Below are positions 1-9,940 of a stretch of DNA of 17,711 bases, piece after piece; position 1 is the first letter of the stretch, and the number at the start of each line of letters is the position of its first letter. Made by a program: the position numbers and the translations under genes. The notes under the pieces were generated by a model, which saw only the letters and a list, made by a program, of their open reading frames with translations, was not told the origin of the DNA and did not search any database. This DNA is from Cylindrodendrum hubeiense (taxonomy: Eukaryota; Ascomycota; Sordariomycetes; Hypocreales; Nectriaceae). The stretch is from the NCBI GenBank assembly GCA_014621425.1, contig JAANBB010000650.1:1-17711 (forward strand), read 5' to 3'.

Positions 1-194
1 CAAGGGGTCGCCGGCTTCAACTATTGGTGCGCGAATAGCCTGCTCTCGACGGCTCGTGTGAGGTTGGCTCGTGATGGCTACAATTTTGTCACCCGTGGTT
101 TACTTGGTTGCTTTGCGGGAGACGTCCGGCGAGTTTGCAAAGCTAGTCGGCACCTGTCTCGGTCGGACTAATTCTCCATCGCAGGCTGATTGTA
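1..194. other. Left-edge sequence without a clear gene
   Basis: No gene can be supported here. The plus-strand frame that starts at base 1 stays open for 56 codons and ends with TAA at 169-171, so it could be the last exon of a gene entering from the left, but the peptide matches nothing I recognise and an open frame of this length in GC-rich DNA is not rare. Another plus-strand ORF, 71-253, runs into the tandem repeat that follows and is probably chance. Confidence 0.25.
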
Positions 195-355
195 CTAGGC
201 TAGACCATCACGAACTGGTATACTCGTACAGGTTCCAGCTGTCTTCGTTCTAGCTCTCTTTTTGGACGACAGGCACATTCGTCCAGGTTCTAGCTCTCTT
301 CTTGGACGACAGGCATACTCACCCCAGTTCCAGCTCTCTTCTTGATCCACAGGCT
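195..355. repeat. 40-bp tandem repeat, about 3.5 degenerate copies
   Basis: Copies start at 195 (diverged), 250, 290 and 330. The two central copies, 250-289 and 290-329, share the core CTAGCTCTCT, then T-rich bases, GGACGACAGGCA, and end in AGGTT or CAGTT. A 15-bp truncated copy (235-249) sits between the first and second full copies, and the last copy decays after 355. The repeat lies about 180 bp downstream of the transporter stop codon and has no convincing coding frame. It is a minisatellite by structure; a function is not visible. Confidence 0.7.
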
Positions 356-536
356 AAGCAATGAGATCGGGGCTCATCCTTGTCGGGGATCACGAAATAC
401 TCCAAACGGCATGCTTTGACATATGCACATTGGTAAAGACTTGTTCCAATTATAATGCTGCTCTACCATTCAAGCCCTCCACCATGATTGCAACGCTGTG
501 CCTTGAAGGGCATCCTCAATGTCACACAATAGCTAC

Positions 537-2296
537 CTAGGCCAGATTGTCCATCTTCTCATCCCCCGTCACATTAAGCGTGTTCATAACCGTCTGCGCA
601 CTCCTCGTCTCCAGACTCTTCTTGACAGGGTTGCGCGCCTCAAACACCTCCGACAGCTCCTCCAGGGTACGATCCTTGGTCTCGGGGAAGTAAAAGTACA
701 TGAAGACACCCTCGAAGAGATCCCAGAACACAAACACCAGGTAGAAGTAGTAGCCGATGTCCTCAAAGGCAGGGCCGCTGCTGTACTGGATGACAGTCGA
801 CGCGACGGCGCTGGCGAAATTGCCCACGGCCGTACCCTTGGCGCGGGTGGTGGTGGTGAGAGTCTCGGCAATATACATGGACTGGAGAGGCGTCCATCCG
901 AAAGAGAAGATGATGCCGAAGATGAAGATGAATGCGACAGTGGTGTTGGCGACTGCGACGTTGTTGGGCTGGTCGAGGGACAGCTTGCTCGTTCCAGTGA
1001 TGACGGCGAAGCAGCAAGAACAAGCGACAATTGAGTAGAGCAGAAGCGGGCGTCTTCCAATAACGTCGGTCAGGCGGGCTCCGAGAATAGCTCCAAAGAA
1101 GCACAGGACCGGGTTGATGCCATTGAGGGCCAGGACCTTCTTCTCGTTGGTGATGCCGGCGTTCTTCAGCATGGCCGGGAGATAGTACGAGCTCAGACTG
1201 TTGCCGCTGATCTGGCCGAAGCAAGCCATGCCAATGACGCAAATGAGTCGCCGGCGCGCGCTGTGCGTGTTCCACAGCTCGTGGTAGTCCCACCACTTCT
1301 TGTCCGACGCCTCGGTCGAGATCTGCGTCACCATTTCCTTCAGCTGGAGCTGCACCATCGGGTGGTTTACGTCGCCGTCGCCGTGGTAGATGGCCAGCAC
1401 ATTGGCTGCGTCTTGGTATCGGTCCTGCGCCATGAGCCATCGCGGCGACTCGGGCAGCCAGAAGACGCCGATTACGACGAAGCCCGACGTGATCATCTGG
1501 CACCAGATGGGGATGCGCCAGGCCCCCGCGGAGGCCACGCCGTCGTCTGTCGTCATGTAGCTGCACCCATAGACAACCCAACTGGCGATGATGCTTCCGA
1601 TATACCAAGTGCAGTTGTACAGGCCGGTAAGAGTGCCTCGCCAGGCGGGATGGGCCATTTCACTGACGTAGCAGGGGGCAGACACACAGCAGAAGCTGAC
1701 GCCGAAACCCAGGATGAATCGACCGGCAAGAAACTGACCGCGGCCAGCTGATGTAGCCTGCACGCAAGTGCCCACAATGACAACAAAGGCGCCGGTAAAC
1801 ATGCCCCAGCGGCGGCCAAAGGAGTCATTGATGGGTCCGGTAAAGAAGACTGCAGCGACTGATCCGATATTATAAAGCGCGAAGACGATTCCGGTGCTCG
1901 AACCTTCGACCTTCCTGGATTCGAAGTATGTTAGTTATTTGAATCGCTCCTCATCGCTTCATTGTAAATGGTCACCTACATGTGGAAGTAATTCTGGTAC
2001 GACTCCATGCCATTGAGACCGCCCATGAGGGATCCATCGTAGCCGTTCTGCACACCAACGAAAACACCAAGTCAGCCAATTATTCACAAACACCTGCAGC
2101 GCAATTAACACGGCCAACATACCAGACATCCGCACAAGTAGGCGCAGGCCAGCACCAGGTACAGGCGAAACATGCCGCCAGTCCACGGCGACACTACCTG
2201 CGTCTGGACATCGTGGGCAAGCTGCACAGCGGCTCCCGTGTCGTGGAGGCCCTCGCCTTCAACAACGGGGCCCTCTTTTTCAGAGTTCTTCGCCAT
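537..2296 (-). CDS. MFS sugar transporter, lactose-permease/hexose-transporter type (3 exons)
   Basis: This is a complete plasma-membrane sugar:proton symporter of the major facilitator superfamily. Exons on the minus strand are 2296-2123, 2047-1980 and 1914-537, giving 1620 nt and 539 aa, normal for the family. Introns are 75 and 65 nt with GT..AG ends, and the second has a CTAAC branch site. A hydrophilic N-terminus (residues 1-40) precedes helix 1. Family signatures are visible: GRRWG after helix 2 (114-118), an arginine-containing GRFILGFG segment (145-152), PESPRWL at the start of the central cytosolic loop (235-241), GRRPL after helix 8 (367-371), TRAKG (437-441) and [11 protein letters not shown] after the last helix (491-501). 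The segment around 179-196 ([13 protein letters not shown]) resembles the fungal lactose-permease subgroup. The substrate cannot be read from sequence; a mono- or disaccharide is likely. The start is the first ATG before a frame that continues across both introns without a stop. Confidence 0.95.
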
Positions 2297-2430
2297 GGCA
2301 ATTGAGGCGCGTATCCGATGTCGGAGACTTGGCGAAGACGATGAATGAGATGATGATGCAACACTCGGTGAGAGAGCAGGACAATGGATGCCTGGTTCAA
2401 AGCTATGTTCTCAATCGAGGGATTAGCGAC

Positions 2431-2438
2431 CTTATATA
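2431..2438 (-). promoter_or_regulatory. TATA box of the sugar transporter
   Basis: The minus strand reads TATATAAG here, about 135 bp upstream of the transporter ATG at 2296. Position and sequence fit a core promoter TATA element with a leader of roughly 100 nt. Confidence 0.6.
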
Positions 2439-5311
2439 CCGGGTCGACAAGGTCTATTCCCAATATTCCATGGCCTGTTTTTGTCCCATGACAACAAGCT
2501 TCAATAATCCTCATGCAGTATGGCCTACTGTCCCGTTGTCGAGTCTGCTCCGGCTTCCCCGCATTTTGGGCCACGCCAATCCGCGAGCAAAAGAGCCGGA
2601 GGAGGCTACCGACTGGGGAGTGGCCAGCCTGGGTGCAGAAATGGGCAGCCACCCGACTCTCCAACCGTCCAACGGCATCCAGATGGGGGAACGCGCCGTC
2701 CGGGAGAGCTTGGGACCCTGGATGGTTCTTGTGGTATGAGGCCAACTTCGGCTCCGACTTCCCCGTAGCGGGGATCACGCATCATGGGGTCACATTCGTC
2801 TTTCTTATTGGCCCGCCTGTGAAATCTACCTCTCTGGCTCGTCGGCAGCTGGATGGTTTCGACGCTTTAAATCTCCACAGAACGGATCGACGGCGTCAAC
2901 GCGTGTTGGTTGACCACATGCGCAGCCGCGCTGCCGGTGAGTCAGGTCTCGTTAAGCTGCACTTTTCTCAATTGGTTGTGACTATGATCCACTTGAGAAG
3001 GAAATCAAGGAGCATGAGATGAGCACTCGCATCTTCCACAGTCGTTCCACCCCTTCAACTAAAAGCAAGAGCGCTGCAAGCACGTAGCTACAGCTCAATT
3101 CAACGGCATCTTCAATCTTGCAAACCGCAGTCAACACAGGAGAACCTGAAATGTCGAGAGCCTTTAACGCAATTATTTCGGAGCGGATTGGTAAGGTGGT
3201 AAAAGCCCCAGACCAAGTAGTCGTCCTTTAGATAGACGCACCAGAGGACGTTTGAAGTGGCGCGAGTGCGTGCATCGTGACGAACGCCTCTCAGGCCAAC
3301 ATTGATGGGTATATTATGTCCCTGTTCCGTCTCCCATGGCTTCTAATAGACCACATCTCTGTTCTCTTTCATGACAGCATGTTTGAGAAATAAGCAGCTT
3401 GAATACGTAAGGAGATGAAATCACGGTTGTTGCTGTTACAAGATGGCCATGGACCAGGTTGGATCACTAGAAGCGTGAGTGAATAGGCAGCGCGAGGAGG
3501 GAGGCTAACGCAGCAAAGCAGTAAATCGAGCACGGAGATAGAGATGGAGGCATTGACTTGACAGGCGGCAACGTGATTAGAAAACAATGAGTCTGAAAAC
3601 AGCCCCAGCCCTGCTCCTCTCTTCAACGGCAGGTCTGTGTTCAATGTGGCCAACTAGTCCGTCCTTTGGTGTGGACTTGTTCAGCGAGGCCATGAGAGTG
3701 AGAGAATGTCTCGGTGCGACCAGTAACCTGGCAACACGTCATATCAAATTTCCTATACCCGAAATTGCTGGATCTTGGTATTAAACTTGACCCGTCAGCA
3801 AGTCGCACAGCCGCCATGCTGTACGACACACTGGAGGCGAGCCGCATCACCGTGTAACCGGAATAGCAAACAATGAAGGAAGGAAATGGCGGTCAAGGGC
3901 TGGAATAGCTGTGATGAATAAACGCTGAACCAGCCAGCTCTTTGGCTAGATCTACATCCTAATTTCGCAACGTTCTACAGACCCTAAGCGCTATCAGCTA
4001 CCGTGACCCCAGTCCGACAACCTGTTCATCCTTGTAGGCCGCTACCCTACAGCTGCAAGCCGCGTTGGTTGTTTTGGTCTACTGTGTATTATATCCCATC
4101 TCAGTATCTTTCGGGTATGTATGCGCTATCCAGTCTCCGACATAACTTTTGCGCCGTAGAGTAATATATCAACACGATACACGTGGATTAGAGGGTGAAA
4201 GGTCGATGGTTGGAAGACGGATCTTATTGCAAGGAGTCTCGCAATCAACCTACAAGTCGATTCCCAATTTTGATTGCCACATCGAGCCGCATCAAAATAT
4301 AATAAAATAACCCGACGGCATTCAAGATGATAATTGAAATGTTTCTTACCTTGCTATATCACCTATGCCCCTCAAAAATGGAAATTTCAGTGTGGGAATC
4401 AACTTGAGGCTTAACATCAGAAAGGCAAAGCGAACTGGAGCTGTCACAAACGTCAAATTCAGAATTCGATGAGACTGTTGTCAGTTGAAAGAAATTTCCT
4501 CCGGTAGTAAACCTGGATGAGTTGACAGGATGGCCTGGACATGGTGTCAGGAAGGATTAAAGGAATAATAACCAGCGACCTGTGTGCTGCCGGAAACCCC
4601 ACTGGAAATACCCATATAAATAGTAGGTAGACTGTAAATATTTGCAGAAAGCAATTCAGCAATAGACGCAGAGTAGGGCAAGTAAAGAGAGGGGTGGAAT
4701 TAGCTCGATGATATAGCGTTGAGCGAAAGCACTTAGTTACGGAGTAGATGTCAGATCGAAATAGATAACACTAACAAATGTCAACATAATTCCCCCCCAC
4801 CACATGAAGCCACAGCCTCCCGTCCCATAACGTGATTGGCTCAGCCGCGAAGGGCAAATCTGACGTGCGAGAATATTTAATTGTAACTCAGTCAATGCTG
4901 AGAATACGAGGTGGGGGCATTGGCCAACGAATCCAGCTGGTTCTAAATGAAAATAGAGTTTCTACTATACACGGAGCAGTTGAGCCACACCCCGCATATG
5001 ATGATATGTACGTCATCATCCGTCATACAGCATTCAGCATCCTCCTTCCCGAAACTTACCGGATATAAATGATTCAACGATGACATCCTGAGTGATCTAG
5101 CAGGCACCCGTAGATGGCTAGGTCTAGGAGTATCTTCGCTACTTGGAGTCCATTCGTAAGATGTGGAGGGTAATGAGTGAGAAACTTTGAGCTGCGATTG
5201 AGGGACGTCAACTTGAGGCCTGTGGACGTTTGCAACGAGAAGGCTCAGCGTAACAGGTAAATTACAAAAGCATATATGTACTTGTGTCATGAAAACTCTA
5301 AATTTGATGAT
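2439..5311. other. Long intergenic region between transporter and glycosyltransferase
   Basis: I see no supportable gene in these 2.9 kb. The first 600 bp are GC-rich and serve as the transporter promoter. A 169-aa plus-strand ORF (2513-3022) overlaps that promoter, has no recognisable domain and is probably chance. From about 3.1 kb the composition is more AT-rich, with stops in all frames every 60-95 codons on both strands. An 8-bp inverted repeat pairs CCCCCACC (4794-4801) with GGTGGGGG (4910-4917) around an ATTGG box. A TACGTCATCATC motif with its partial mirror GATGATATG lies at 4999-5020. Nothing else stands out. Confidence 0.5.
2760..2774. promoter_or_regulatory. 15-bp palindrome with a CCG-N3-CGG everted repeat, possible Zn2Cys6 site
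   Basis: TCCCCG, a 3-base spacer (TAG) and CGGGGA form a perfect inverted repeat about 465 bp upstream of the transporter start. Its core is CCG-N3-CGG, the everted arrangement bound by some fungal Zn2Cys6 regulators, and GCGGGG inside it also fits the CreA consensus SYGGRG. Further SYGGRG matches lie at 2557-2562 (minus strand) and 2613-2618 (plus). Such 6-mers occur often by chance; the palindrome is the less expected part. Regulation of the transporter through it is an inference. Confidence 0.35.
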
Positions 5312-6733
5312 TTATCCACCAGCAACCAGCTTATCCTCCGTGGTATAAAATGTGTCCTTTTCTTCAAGGAACTGTCTGTGAAAGGTCTCCAAAAGAACGC
5401 CAGGAAACACTGCGCCAACAGCCAAGACAAGCCTATCCTCCTTGCCTAACCAAACATGCTTAATAAATTTGCCATTGCAGCCCGTGTTACTCTCAGGAAA
5501 CCCATTAGCCTCATCACAAGACAGTTCGATAATGTCCTTGGCATAGTCGTAGCGAGTAAATGTGCCAAAACCACCTTGATCTGTAGGTTGCCACCCCTTG
5601 CGGTTTCGGAACTCAACACACTCAGGGTACTTGCCACCATCATCGGCGCACTCATCCCACTCCTTGAACATTTTGTATGTCTGGTTGTTGTTCTGCATAA
5701 TCATGAAACCAGTGTTGAGAAATAGATCCCCCACCCTGTTTCGGTTATGTTGGGTGTCGGGATCAGTAGCAAGAGCAAGTGAGTTATTGGTTGGTGAGAT
5801 TTTCCAATAATTCATGAGCCACTCAAGGGGAAGGTCCAGGTGGTTGAACATGGCATCTGAATCAATGAAGACGCAGGTGTCGTGCTTCTTAAGAATCTTG
5901 GCCAGAACCGATGGCTTTTTCCACGAGTCGCGGCGGTCCGTGTAAGTGTTGATTTTAACGTAGTAGTACTGGTAGCCGTGGATTTTGGCTATCAATATGT
6001 TAGTATGAAACCCAAAGAGTACCCAGCATGATAAGAGAACACGTACCATAGGCCCAGTGGTTCAGAGTGCCGCCAGACGGACCATGGACTTCGGAGCTGC
6101 GATTCCAGGTCATACTGTCAGACCAAAGCTCGCCGGGTTTATCGAAACGACGGCTTTCAAGATCGATGATGCAAAGCCGCTTGCCAAGAGGTTGTGTCCA
6201 GTGCGGTTTGTTGTTTTCGGGAAGCTTGAAGGGCCAGTGACCGTATGGGGCGTATTCCGGGGAATCCGGCTTGACGGCAGGGAAAACCCATTGCTGGGGA
6301 CGGAAAACACTGACGTCTGCGGTCGCGGGAGCAAGAGTCGCATCGGGCTCCTCGGGTTGTTCGACCTGTACGTCTGTTGGCTCGGCGGGCTTGTTGGCCG
6401 GTGTCTTTGTTGGTTTGTCGGGCTTGTTGGTCGCGGCGGTCGGGGGATCGATTAGCTTGCTCGCAGAATCGTCGAGAGCAAGGGTGGTAGCAGCAACCTC
6501 CTTCTCGGGAATGGCAGGCACGACATCGGCACTGGGTGAAAGATGTCAGACATGTTCAATCGTGAAGCTGGACAGAATTCAGAGATGCGAGGGAAGAGGA
6601 CTCACACGTCGTCGGTCGCGTTGGTAAATGATGGATTGCTGAGATGGAAGTGTGCCAGGCCCATAAAGACAATGAAGAAGAAGGCCACGGTCAGGAGCGC
6701 CGCCCTGTTGGACCGAAGAGCACTCATTGTCAT
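5312..6733 (-). CDS. GT34-like glycosyltransferase (GMA12/MNN10 type), type II Golgi membrane protein (3 exons)
   Basis: A complete nucleotide-diphospho-sugar transferase, probably acting in the Golgi on glycoprotein or cell-wall glycans. Exons on the minus strand are 6733-6606, 6531-6047 and 5988-5312: 1290 nt, 429 aa. Introns are 74 and 58 nt; the second ends with a CTAAC branch site and TAG. Residues 11-28 form a single membrane anchor after a short basic cytosolic tail. Residues 60-110 are a Pro/Thr/Lys-rich stalk. The catalytic domain covers about 160-420. It has the DXD metal/nucleotide-sugar motif in FIDSDAMF (D247, D249), then LFLNTGFMIM (293-302), TDQGGFGTF (340-348) and a C-terminal HVWLGKED (382-389). 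This order matches fungal GT34-like proteins; donor and acceptor sugars are unknown. Two in-frame ATGs (6733 and 6727) are possible starts; the first is used. No intact neighbour suggests a shared pathway. Confidence 0.9.
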
Positions 6734-7881
6734 TACTGTTCCGCACCCAAAGTCGTAGAAGTAAAAAGGAATGACGGGACGACTGGGCGTCAGACAGTTG
6801 TTGGAACCTGGGTCAGGATGGACCGGAGTATTGTAAAGACAAACGCGTATACGGCATGCGGACGATGAACGAGGGGAACGTTTTTTTCCTGGGTGTCTTA
6901 ATACCGGGCGGGGCAGCCAGGGTAGGATTCAGGGGGTGGGGGGCCAAGCAGGAGCTGAGGAAGCTCACGTCAGCGTGCGAAGGATGGCAAAGGCTAAGGA
7001 TTCAGGTCAAAGTGCCATGACGCCGTTTGAGCCGGGCACGGAAAGTTGTATTGGATCCATATCTGGCCCGAAGGAGTGCTCAATGTAACGGGCCCAGGAT
7101 CTCTAGACGGAGGACACTTGACCCGAGTCAGGCCCCTTTATGAAACGTCAAGATTGGCGATATTTGTGTACAGATGAGGCCAAGCGGGTGCAGGGGACCG
7201 GGAAACGCGCCCGCTGTCTGTTCCGTAGTGCCAACGGCCCATGTCCATTCCCATGTCCATCCCCATCTCCGTCCGGATGTTCCGACTCCAGCTTTCCAGC
7301 TTACCACTGTTTGCCCTACGTAGGAGATAAGATTGTCCCGAGAATGCTCCCCATCAATCTGCGCCTGGGATGCTAAACTTGGACCCAAGCCAATGGTGCT
7401 GAAACGTAGCCGCGCTATAACCAACTTAGACGCCATTATCATGCCATCCCGGCCCCCTGGTGACGCAGACGTCCCTGGTTGGACCGTGTGAGTGGATTTT
7501 CTCTGCTCAGCTGGAGTGTGCTAAGACGGCACAGTGGACGCGACCAGTGCGTCTGGCCAATTGGACTGCGGCCGACCAGAGATACAACTTGTCCACCTAA
7601 ATTTTGTGGTGATCAAAGTCCCACCCGTCTCCACAGCTACAAAGGGGGACTTCGGTTCACCCGCTAATGCAGGAGGCATCCTCAGTCATCGCAGGTACTT
7701 TCAATATTACAGGGGCTGTTTGGGGCTATGCAGGGTTGACCGCATCCTGAAGCCTTGGCATTTCGGTGGCTTTCCCAGCCGTTCTCTCATAAGGGGACCC
7801 ATCTCACCGAGCGCGGAATTACTTCAGCTTTCGCTAATCCACACACGCGTCTTTCGTCATCCACACATCGACGCCATCACC
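6734..7881. other. Intergenic, shared upstream region of the glycosyltransferase and the secreted-protein gene
   Basis: Two divergent genes flank this 1.15-kb stretch, which must contain both promoters. No obvious TATA box is seen for either. ACGCGT hexamers occur at about 6843 and 7845, the second about 35 bp before the secreted-protein ATG; they match the MluI cell-cycle box but may be chance. A short run of Ts lies near 6883. Plus-strand ORFs at 7140-7376 and 7534-7974 and a minus-strand ORF at 7128-7442 show no domain and I do not call them genes. Confidence 0.5.
7238..7273. repeat. 12-bp tandem repeat, three copies
   Basis: CCCATGTCCATT, CCCATGTCCATC and CCCATCTCCGTC follow each other without gaps in the spacer between the two divergent genes. 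It is a small pyrimidine-rich microsatellite-like array with no visible coding role. Confidence 0.6.
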
Positions 7882-8642
7882 ATGAAGACGTCCTTCGTTT
7901 CTCTCGTGCTCCTCAGCGTTGGACGTGTTGCTGTAAGTACTCACGCGATGAATCCGATGCGGCAACGACTATGACTCCACCCGCCACAGTCTCAACAAGT
8001 CGAAAATGTAGACTCTGTTCTCGATCACCAAGAGGCCCAGGCCCCGATCAGCCCCAAGCAGCGCGACTCACCCGAACAGCCACATGCCAGTGACGATCAC
8101 CTACAAGCGTGGAACGAAGTTTTAAAAGACTACGGGACCGATAAATGGGACACTCGGTTGGCCGAATTCCTCAAGACCCTGACACACGAAGAGTATGATG
8201 TTTGGTCCCGGTTGCACCACAAGCTGCTGGGGGACTACTTGCCACTCGACGAGTCAACAACCGAATCTACGCCGCGTAAGGATTTAAAATAGTGTCGTAC
8301 GACTAGAGATAATTGACGCATCTCGCCTGCTGTCTGCGCGGCGGTGTCCAGTGATGGGCGATGTCGACTTGAACGGGTCTGCGAAAAGCAAGCGGTCGAA
8401 TACCGCCCGGACCTCGTTCTGCGATACCATCACCTGTCACGCAGCCCAAGTGACAGACTTGCACAGTGTAAACATGTTACGGCATGGTATGCATCGAACT
8501 GGAGGTCGTCCATCTTCCTGGTCAGCAATCGCGCCTGGCCCTCCATTCCAGAGGAGAGGAACCGCCTCAGATGTTTGCCTTGGCTGTGGGTCGCGAACAC
8601 GGGCGGGAGGAACCGCTGTCCTTACTGCAGTACGCATTTTAG
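7882..8642 (+). CDS. Small secreted protein of unknown function (4 exons, model)
   Basis: I do not recognise a family. My model joins exons 7882-7932, 7990-8275, 8352-8467 and 8526-8642 into 570 nt, 189 aa. Introns are 57, 76 and 58 nt, all GT..AG, and the frame stays open across all three joins. Residues 1-17 (MKTSFVSLVLLSVGRVA) form a signal peptide, and intron 1 falls right after it. The mature part has a charged linker (18-52), a helical, Trp-containing region (54-102, e.g. WNEVLKDYG, KWDTRLAEFL), a basic KSKR site (124-127) that a Kex2-like protease could cut, only two cysteines (C136, C141) and a Glu/Arg-rich tail ending LLQYAF. If intron 2 is retained, translation stops at TAG 8290-8292 and gives 117 aa without the cysteines. 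Small size and secretion are effector-like, but no function can be read. Exons 1-2 are more secure than 3-4. Confidence 0.65.
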
Positions 8643-8709
8643 CATATCTAGCTACGCTTCCACCGTAAAATGTATCTGGGGTGATCTGACCATGAACTCC
8701 TTGCCACTC

Positions 8710-8742
8710 TCCCCGGATCGTCCCAGTTTTCAGATCCGGGGA
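8710..8742. repeat. Perfect 10-bp inverted repeat, 13-nt loop
   Basis: TCCCCGGATC (8710-8719) pairs exactly with GATCCGGGGA (8733-8742). It lies 68 bp after the stop codon of the secreted-protein gene, so it would be in its 3' UTR or just beyond. It could form a stable RNA hairpin; fungal transcription does not use intrinsic hairpin terminators, so its role is open. Confidence 0.6.
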
Positions 8743-9260
8743 TCAAGTGCACAACCTGCTGGCCGCTCCTGGGCGATAGTAGTAGAGCTCGCGGTGGGCC
8801 CAAACTCTTCATCGTCGTGCGATGATCGACGCCCACTAGGTTGACAGCGCGTGGGGCCCAAACCGCGAAGGCCACGGTGGTGGAGTTTGGATCTATCAAA
8901 CGGGGCGAAGGACAACACATGGATGTCGCCCAGCCTCAAAACCCGCCGTCGGGTGGCGGAGGAGGGGAATTCGCAACCGGCCCCCGAACGTAGTAGCTAC
9001 ACTGCCAGCCTGTTGCCTAAGGCGCCAATCAGATTGTATTGCCCAATTTCATGATGCTGGTTACCGTCTGCGCAGTATGCACGAGACTCTCATGTGCCTC
9101 GCTGCGCCACCAGGAAGGAGCGGGCCGTTGTTTGAGGTTGATGCCACTCGACATCATCGCCCAACGGCCGGCCAGTCCCTGGGCAGCGGGAATGCAAGGC
9201 GAGGGATAGTGTGTGGAAAGTGGAGGGATTGAGGATGGAGGGATGGCCGGACCGCGGGAG

Positions 9261-9298
9261 GCTAATGGCAGTTACTCACGCTAATGGCAGTTGCTCGC
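9261..9298. repeat. 19-bp direct tandem duplication
   Basis: GCTAATGGCAGTTACTCAC (9261-9279) is followed at once by GCTAATGGCAGTTGCTCGC (9280-9298), which differs at two bases. The third unit is not continued. It looks like a recent local duplication. Confidence 0.65.
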
Positions 9299-9940
9299 GC
9301 TCCCGTCGAGGACAAGGTTGGGCTTCCAGGCAGTTGCTAAGCATCCCGTATGCCAATCTGAGGCGTTTTCCGTGTAGCACCGAGTCAGAATAAGATTCAA
9401 AAGCCCCTTCCGCGAATCCGCCAAGCCGCCACGGGGCGGAGCAGTCGTCTCGGTGCGTTCCATCGGGCGATGATCGAGTCGTTCCATCAGCGCTCTCACG
9501 GATGGCACCTCAGCACGCCTACAGGCATCCCTCACCTGTTGGTCGCAATAGTAAGTGGCCAACCCTGTCACACAGATAGCAGGTATGGCAGTTCCTGGGC
9601 CCTCGGGCCTGCCTCCATGTTCAACCGTCCCAGCTTGTGCTACTTGCTGGTCCAGTTCCGTCGAACGCAGGTTGATGTTCAATCTGGCTGTCAGTGTTTT
9701 ATGGGAGAGCTATTGCAGATGGACATGATGGAATATATGCCTTCTTCGACTTAAGATTTAAGCAGGCACCCACCGATCAAGTCAATTCTTTGTACGGTAG
9801 GGTAACCATTCTGTTGGTTATAGTTTACGCGTAAATTCGGTGGATTGGGTCTTCATATTTTGTCAATCATTTCTCTGCGATTTATTTATGTAAAAAAAAA
9901 ATGGTATTCGCTTTAATATTCACACTAAATAAGCATCCAG

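Larger units (their letters stand above)
8643..9940. other. GC-rich intergenic region with no clear gene
   Basis: Both flanking genes end facing this region (plus strand from the left, minus strand from the right), so no promoter need be here. A 133-aa minus-strand ORF at 9281-9682 is the longest frame; its peptide has no recognisable motif, no signal peptide and no clear start context, and its last codons run into the 19-bp direct repeat. Overlapping plus-strand ORFs (8851-9054, 9470-9754) are similarly featureless. From about 9760 the sequence turns AT-rich, including a run of nine As near 9893, likely the 3' end zone of the minus-strand gene. Confidence 0.45.

Noticed and set aside
519..1751. 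Long plus-strand ORFs (171 and 162 aa) opposite the transporter
   Set aside because: They are antisense shadows of a strongly supported MFS gene with conserved motifs, and they have skewed, low-complexity composition.
2513..3022. 169-aa plus-strand ORF
   Set aside because: No domain, signal or repeat pattern; it lies in the GC-rich promoter of the transporter and overlaps the palindrome, and other frames are open there too.
3369..3850. Short ORFs on both strands
   Set aside because: Frames of 65-94 codons with no domain and no joinable splice sites; both strands are equally open.
6057..6627. Plus-strand ORFs of 132 and 118 aa
   Set aside because: They are antisense to exon 2 of the glycosyltransferase, and their Gly/Val-rich composition mirrors its Pro/Thr-rich stalk.
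537..6733. Transporter and glycosyltransferase as a co-regulated sugar cluster
   Set aside because: They share a strand but are separated by about 2.9 kb with separate promoters, and no pathway enzyme lies between them.
8344..8844. 166-aa plus-strand ORF overlapping the secreted-protein gene
   Set aside because: It is a frame shadow of exons 3-4, and the spliced model keeps the signal-peptide frame open to a proper stop.
9281..9682. 133-aa minus-strand ORF
   Set aside because: No recognisable family, and its end runs into a 19-bp duplication. GC-rich DNA gives such ORFs by chance, and an overlapping plus-strand ORF exists.
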